From Acidobacteriaceae bacterium (lineage in GTDB: Bacteria; Acidobacteriota; Terriglobia; Terriglobales; Acidobacteriaceae), in NCBI GenBank assembly GCA_003170825.1, contig PMYL01000041.1, positions 1 through 45,277 of the forward strand: a DNA stretch of 45,277 nt, in the 5' to 3' direction. The notes beneath the pieces are model-generated. The model saw only the letters and a program-made list of their open reading frames with translations, searched no databases and had not been told where the DNA came from. Position 1 is the first letter of the stretch. Every line of letters starts with the position of its first letter. A program made the translations under genes and the position numbers. This document shows, in pieces, positions 42,174 to 45,277 of this stretch.

Positions 42174-43460
42174 ATGAAGCTGTCACGCGTTTGGGCATTT
42201 GGATTGGCGATGTTAGCTCCCGGTTTGGTCGCCGTGGTCGCCGCGGCGTTGAACGCCCCGCGCACGCTGCACCATGGCAAGGCATCGGAATCCCATCTGA
42301 CAGAGCCCCATCGCGCCGCCGGTCATCGCGCCCCGGCGCATATTGCCAGGCTGGCAGCCAGGTCCGCGCCAACCCATGCTGCGCCAGCCCGGCTGACCGC
42401 GAGAGGCCAGGCGAGAGCCGGTGCGCGCCGTGTTGCCCTCCATTCCCGCCGCCACCATTACTACGAGCGCTTCACCGCCTCTTCGTTCGCCCGCGGCAAC
42501 ATAGGCGATGACGACATAACGGCCGGCGAGGACCCGGTAGTCCGCCAGGCGGCCATCGACGCGCTGGGCGACATGAACGGCACCGCCGTGGTCATCGATC
42601 CCTCCAATGGCCGCGTCCTGGCCATGGTCAACCAGAAGCTGGCCCTCTCGCCGGGCGCCGAGCCTTGCTCCACCATCAAACTCACTGTCGCCATGGCCGC
42701 GCTCTCCGAGGGCCTGGTCACCCGCGACACCCCGGTCAAGCTGGCCGGTTTCCGCATGAACATGACTCAGGCGCTGGCCAAGAGCAACAACCTCTACTTC
42801 GAGGAGCTGGGCCGGGAACTGGGCTTCGACCGCGTGCGACATTACGCCAACCAGTTCGGCCTGGGCGAGCTGGCCGGCTACAACATCGACGGCGAACAGT
42901 TGGGCGTCTATCCGGACCAGGAACTGCCCGCCGCCGAAGGGGGTGTGGCCCGCATGTGCAGCTTCGGCCAGGGCGTTTCGCTCACCCCCCTGCAACTGGG
43001 CGCGTTTGTGGCCGCCATCGCCAACGGCGGGACCCTCTACTATCTCCAGCACCCGGCTACGCCGGAAGAAGCCGCGGCCCTGGAACCAAAGGTAAAGAGG
43101 ACTCTCAATATCGCCCAATACGTTCCCGACCTGCAGGACGGCATGGCCGGCGCGGTCGAGTACGGCACCGCCCGCAGCCTGCGCGTCAACTTCCGCGAAC
43201 TGCCGGTCTTCGGCAAGACCGGGACCTGCTCGGACAAGGGCACCCGCTTCGGCTGGTTCGCTTCCTACGCAGATTCGCCCCAGGGAAGCCTGGTCACGGT
43301 CTTCTTCCTTGAAGGCGGCCGTCCCACCTTCGGCCCCCGCGCCGCCGAGATGACCGGTGAGTTCTACAAGAATCTCTGGGACCGCAACTACTTCGCCGCC
43401 AAGGGCCAGCAGGAGACCGCAGCCGTTCCCGCGGCTAACAGCCGGCAGGCGCAGCCGTAA
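42174..43460 (+). CDS. Transpeptidase-only penicillin-binding protein
   Basis: 428 residues. An N-terminal hydrophobic segment (VWAFGLAMLAPGLVAVVAAAL) may be a signal or anchor, followed by a His/Arg/Ala-rich low-complexity linker of about 80 residues. A penicillin-binding transpeptidase domain follows, with Ser166-Thr-Ile-Lys169 (SxxK), Ser204-Asn-Asn (SxN) and Lys348-Thr-Gly-Thr (KTG). The PBP dimerisation domain of FtsI/PbpA is missing, so it is shorter than class B PBPs. It may cross-link septal wall given its place next to ftsZ, or be a DD-carboxypeptidase- or OXA-like enzyme. Confidence 0.85.
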   Translation: MKLSRVWAFGLAMLAPGLVAVVAAALNAPRTLHHGKASESHLTEPHRAAGHRAPAHIARLAARSAPTHAAPARLTARGQARAGARRVALHSRRHHYYERFTASSFARGNIGDDDITAGEDPVVRQAAIDALGDMNGTAVVIDPSNGRVLAMVNQKLALSPGAEPCSTIKLTVAMAALSEGLVTRDTPVKLAGFRMNMTQALAKSNNLYFEELGRELGFDRVRHYANQFGLGELAGYNIDGEQLGVYPDQELPAAEGGVARMCSFGQGVSLTPLQLGAFVAAIANGGTLYYLQHPATPEEAAALEPKVKRTLNIAQYVPDLQDGMAGAVEYGTARSLRVNFRELPVFGKTGTCSDKGTRFGWFASYADSPQGSLVTVFFLEGGRPTFGPRAAEMTGEFYKNLWDRNYFAAKGQQETAAVPAANSRQAQP

Positions 43461-43495
43461 GGCGGCGGTTTTCCGAGCTTCATGAAACCAAATGT

Positions 43496-43518
43496 AAAGG
43501 CCGCCTCGGACGGCCTTT
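43496..43518 (+). terminator. Intrinsic terminator after the transpeptidase
   Basis: Stem AAAGGCCG / CGGCCTTT with 7-nt loop, followed by T-rich sequence (TTTCTT), 36 bp after the stop codon. Confidence 0.8.
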
Positions 43519-43570
43519 CTTGCGTTGATGGCAAAATTCTGTTTCAGCTACGTATGGAAGTAGTTTTTGA

Positions 43571-43599
43571 TTGACGAATATTCGTTTATAGACGATAAT
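43571..43599 (+). promoter_or_regulatory. Promoter and palindromic operator of the orphan antitoxin
   Basis: TTGACG (43571-43576), 17-bp spacer, GATAAT (43594-43599). A perfect 12-bp palindrome, ACGAATATTCGT (43574-43585), overlaps the -35. The predicted transcription start falls at about 43606, next to ATG 43607. Confidence 0.75.
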
Positions 43600-43606
43600 G
43601 AATGCG

Positions 43607-43906
43607 ATGAGAGACAGACTGCACGACGAAGCCATGGCGGAATTGTTCAAGGAAGATCCCGCCTACGCGCTGGAGTTGCTGAATAGCATTCTCGAAGATG
43701 GCGAACAGGGCGAACTGCTGATCGCCTTGCGCCAGATGACCAAAGCCTTCGGCGGCGTTCAAAACGTGGCGGAAAAGGCAAACCTGAACCCAACCCAGAT
43801 CTACCGCACATTATCCGAACAGGGAAACCCTGAGCTTCGCAGCCTCTCCGCCATTCTCAAAGCCATGGGCTTGCGCCTCGCTATCGAACCAGTCCGCGCG
43901 GCCTGA
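43607..43906 (+). CDS. Orphan HTH antitoxin-like protein
   Basis: 99 residues from ATG 43607 (an in-frame ATG at 43598 lies upstream of the predicted transcription start). Resembles the putative addiction module antidote / HigA2-type XRE proteins that follow RelE/HigB toxins: RLHDEAMAELFKEDPAYALELLN, then the HTH AFGGVQNVAEKANLNPTQIY and PELRSLSAILKAMGLRLAIEP. No toxin gene is adjacent: upstream is the transpeptidase terminator, downstream a DUF4272 gene. No SD is seen, so the mRNA is probably leaderless. It may be a domesticated regulator or the survivor of a broken toxin-antitoxin pair. Confidence 0.82.
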   Translation: MRDRLHDEAMAELFKEDPAYALELLNSILEDGEQGELLIALRQMTKAFGGVQNVAEKANLNPTQIYRTLSEQGNPELRSLSAILKAMGLRLAIEPVRAA

Positions 43907-43959
43907 TACGCTACGAAATCAAGCCTGTCGAGTAAAATTCGTAAGCAAGAGAGATTCTT

Positions 43960-44682
43960 ATGGCTGAGACCTTGGAAGACGACGTCGAGCCATCGCCTCC
44001 AACTGCGGAACGCGTAGCGGCACGAGCTATGGTACTTTCCGCAGTTTCGTGTCGTGCGGCGATTGAGAAAGATGCCGGCAAGTCCGGCGCGGAAAAGTTG
44101 CGTAAAAGGGTCTTACCCTGGCTTGAGCGTATAGGCGCTGCCGGCGAGATTGAGCCCGCTGAAAACACTCTGATTTCCACGCCGCTAGGCAAGCTGGCCG
44201 CCAAAACAGGGATGAATGCATCGTGGCAATCCGAGGGAGTGGCTGTGCTGGCGTGGGCTCTACAGTGTTCGGATCTCCCACCTGTTTACGTTCAGTGTGA
44301 GATGGCCGATACAGCCAATTCTATGGGCTTCCTGGATGATCGCGAAAACACTCCGATGCACAGCCCGCGTTTGCGCGATCCGGCAGAAATTGAGAAGTGG
44401 GCAGATACATATCTAACGCTGCACTGGCGCTTGAGACTGCTCGAATCGGACCCCGGTCCAAAGGATTTTGTCTCTTGCGTCTCTGCGTATACCTGGGGGT
44501 CTCTTCGACTCGACCAACTTGAGTTGGTAGATAACGATATTGCCATTGACGGAGTGCGGATCGACGAGCTCGATTACAGCAAGTATCGAGAGACCCTCAG
44601 CATTGTCCAGGAGCGGCACCAGGCATTCAATTGGCTGCTCGGCCTTGAGCCCATCTACTCCCAAGTCACCACGGACACATAG
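43960..44682 (+). CDS. DUF4272-domain protein
   Basis: 240 residues, soluble, no signal peptide. Matches the DUF4272 pattern: ERVAARAMVLSAVSCRAAIEK at the N terminus, SEGVAVLAWALQCSDLPP in the middle (the W/E/A-W-AL region), LRDPAEIEKWADTYLTLHWRL, and the C-terminal ERHQAFNWLLGLE…VTTDT. The function of the domain is unknown. Composition is somewhat AT-richer than the dcw genes. It stands alone, 53 bp after the antitoxin-like gene. Confidence 0.75.
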   Translation: MAETLEDDVEPSPPTAERVAARAMVLSAVSCRAAIEKDAGKSGAEKLRKRVLPWLERIGAAGEIEPAENTLISTPLGKLAAKTGMNASWQSEGVAVLAWALQCSDLPPVYVQCEMADTANSMGFLDDRENTPMHSPRLRDPAEIEKWADTYLTLHWRLRLLESDPGPKDFVSCVSAYTWGSLRLDQLELVDNDIAIDGVRIDELDYSKYRETLSIVQERHQAFNWLLGLEPIYSQVTTDT

Positions 44683-44762
44683 CGCATAGATCCAGCGCAG
44701 TCTTTTGGCGGTCAGAAGCCGTACTATGAATGGGGAAGAATTAGCCTCCCAGGAGCATCCCC

Positions 44763-45277
44763 ATGGCCTACGACGACTTGCGCGACTGGATCAAAGCACT
44801 GGAAAAAGCCGGCGAACTCAGGCGCATCCGCGAAGAAGTCTCGCCGGAGTTGGAAATCACTGAGATTACTGATCGCGTTTCTAAAATCGGCGCAAAGGTT
44901 CACGCCGCCGCAGGCACCAGCGCGAAAGGCAGTGCAGGGAACTACGCTCCCGGTGGTCCTGCGCTGCTGTTCGAGAACATCAAGGGCCATCCCGGCCACA
45001 AGGTCTTCATCAACCAGTTCGGCAGCGAGCGCCGCATGGCTCTGGCCCTCGGCGTTGATCGCCTGGACGAGATCGCCGAGCGCATCAAAGGTCTGATGAA
45101 CGTGAAGGCCCCGGAGGGCCTGCTCGACAAGCTCAAGATGCTGCCGCAGTTGGGCGCTCTAGCCAGCGCCTTCCCCAAGACCGTCAGCGCCAAAGATGCT
45201 CGCTGCAAAGAGGTCATTCTCCGCGACAACTTCGACCTCAACGCGTTTCCGATTCTCAAGTGCTGGCCGCACGACGG
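44763..45277 (+). CDS. UbiD-family decarboxylase, 3' end cut by window edge
   Basis: The frame runs open from ATG 44763 (AGGAG 7 nt upstream) to the end of the window, 171 codons. The N terminus MAYDDLRDWIKALEKAGELR, EVSPELEITEITDRV, PALLFENIKGHPGHKVFINQFGSERRMALALGV and NLNAFPILKCWPHDG-like end (DNFDLNAFPILKCWPHDG) are standard UbiD. Such enzymes decarboxylate aromatic or unsaturated acids with prenylated FMN made by UbiX, in quinone biosynthesis (ubiquinone or futalosine-pathway menaquinone). The active-site region is beyond the edge, so the substrate is not decidable. Confidence 0.9.
   Translation, partial: MAYDDLRDWIKALEKAGELRRIREEVSPELEITEITDRVSKIGAKVHAAAGTSAKGSAGNYAPGGPALLFENIKGHPGHKVFINQFGSERRMALALGVDRLDEIAERIKGLMNVKAPEGLLDKLKMLPQLGALASAFPKTVSAKDARCKEVILRDNFDLNAFPILKCWPHD

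Overview
The window is bacterial chromosome of high GC (roughly 60%+). It most resembles an Acidobacteriota genome, probably Terriglobia. That placement is an inference from gene content and order: a long E. coli-type ArgG, a short ArgA-like GNAT beside argH, PadR+HAAS and ArsR+AHSA1 pairs, mDAP-type MurE, and short palindromic dispersed repeats. It cannot be proved without a database. No rRNA, tRNA, CRISPR array, transposase or prophage genes were seen.

Layout. (1) 1-2304: the 3' end of hypF ([NiFe]-hydrogenase maturation). (2) 2301-11361, minus strand: an almost complete arginine operon read argR-argC-argB-argD-argF-(orphan)-argG-argH-argA-like GNAT. It starts from a promoter overlapped by two ARG-box-like palindromes spaced 20 bp centre to centre. 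An AT-richer gene with an HNH/LHH-like motif sits between argF and argG and overlaps the argF stop. (3) 11561-24345: mixed region with two uncharacterised membrane proteins, an acyl-CoA ligase, a phosphofructokinase with pyrophosphate-type residues, a GNAT, a secreted esterase, a DUF3592/J-domain-like protein bracketed by inverted repeats, a secreted S10 carboxypeptidase, and divergent ArsR/AHSA1 and PadR/HAAS modules. The 12.2-13.07 kb gap carries 19-bp repeats and at most one small doubtful ORF. (4) 24442-41863: the division and cell wall (dcw) cluster murE-murF-mraY-murD-ftsW-(orphan)-murG // murC // ftsQ-ftsA-ftsZ. It is interrupted by a minus-strand Gly-rich secreted protein with repeats (between murG and murC), and by a Tat-exported GH30 glycosidase plus a minus-strand HigBA toxin-antitoxin pair (between murC and ftsQ). 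(5) 42174-45277: a transpeptidase-only penicillin-binding protein with a CRP-like palindrome upstream, an orphan HTH antitoxin with its own palindromic promoter, a DUF4272 protein, and the start of a UbiD-family decarboxylase.

How it works together. The arg genes cover acetylglutamate to arginine except deacetylation of acetylornithine: no argJ or argE is present here. The mur/mra genes make lipid II from UDP-MurNAc, and ftsW/Q/A/Z build the divisome. mraZ, rsmH, ftsL and a full ftsI are absent upstream of murE, and murB and ddl are absent near murC. The most unusual signals are two lower-GC orphan genes fitted with almost no spacing into the arg and dcw operons, and the palindromic operators placed inside promoter spacers of several regulators.
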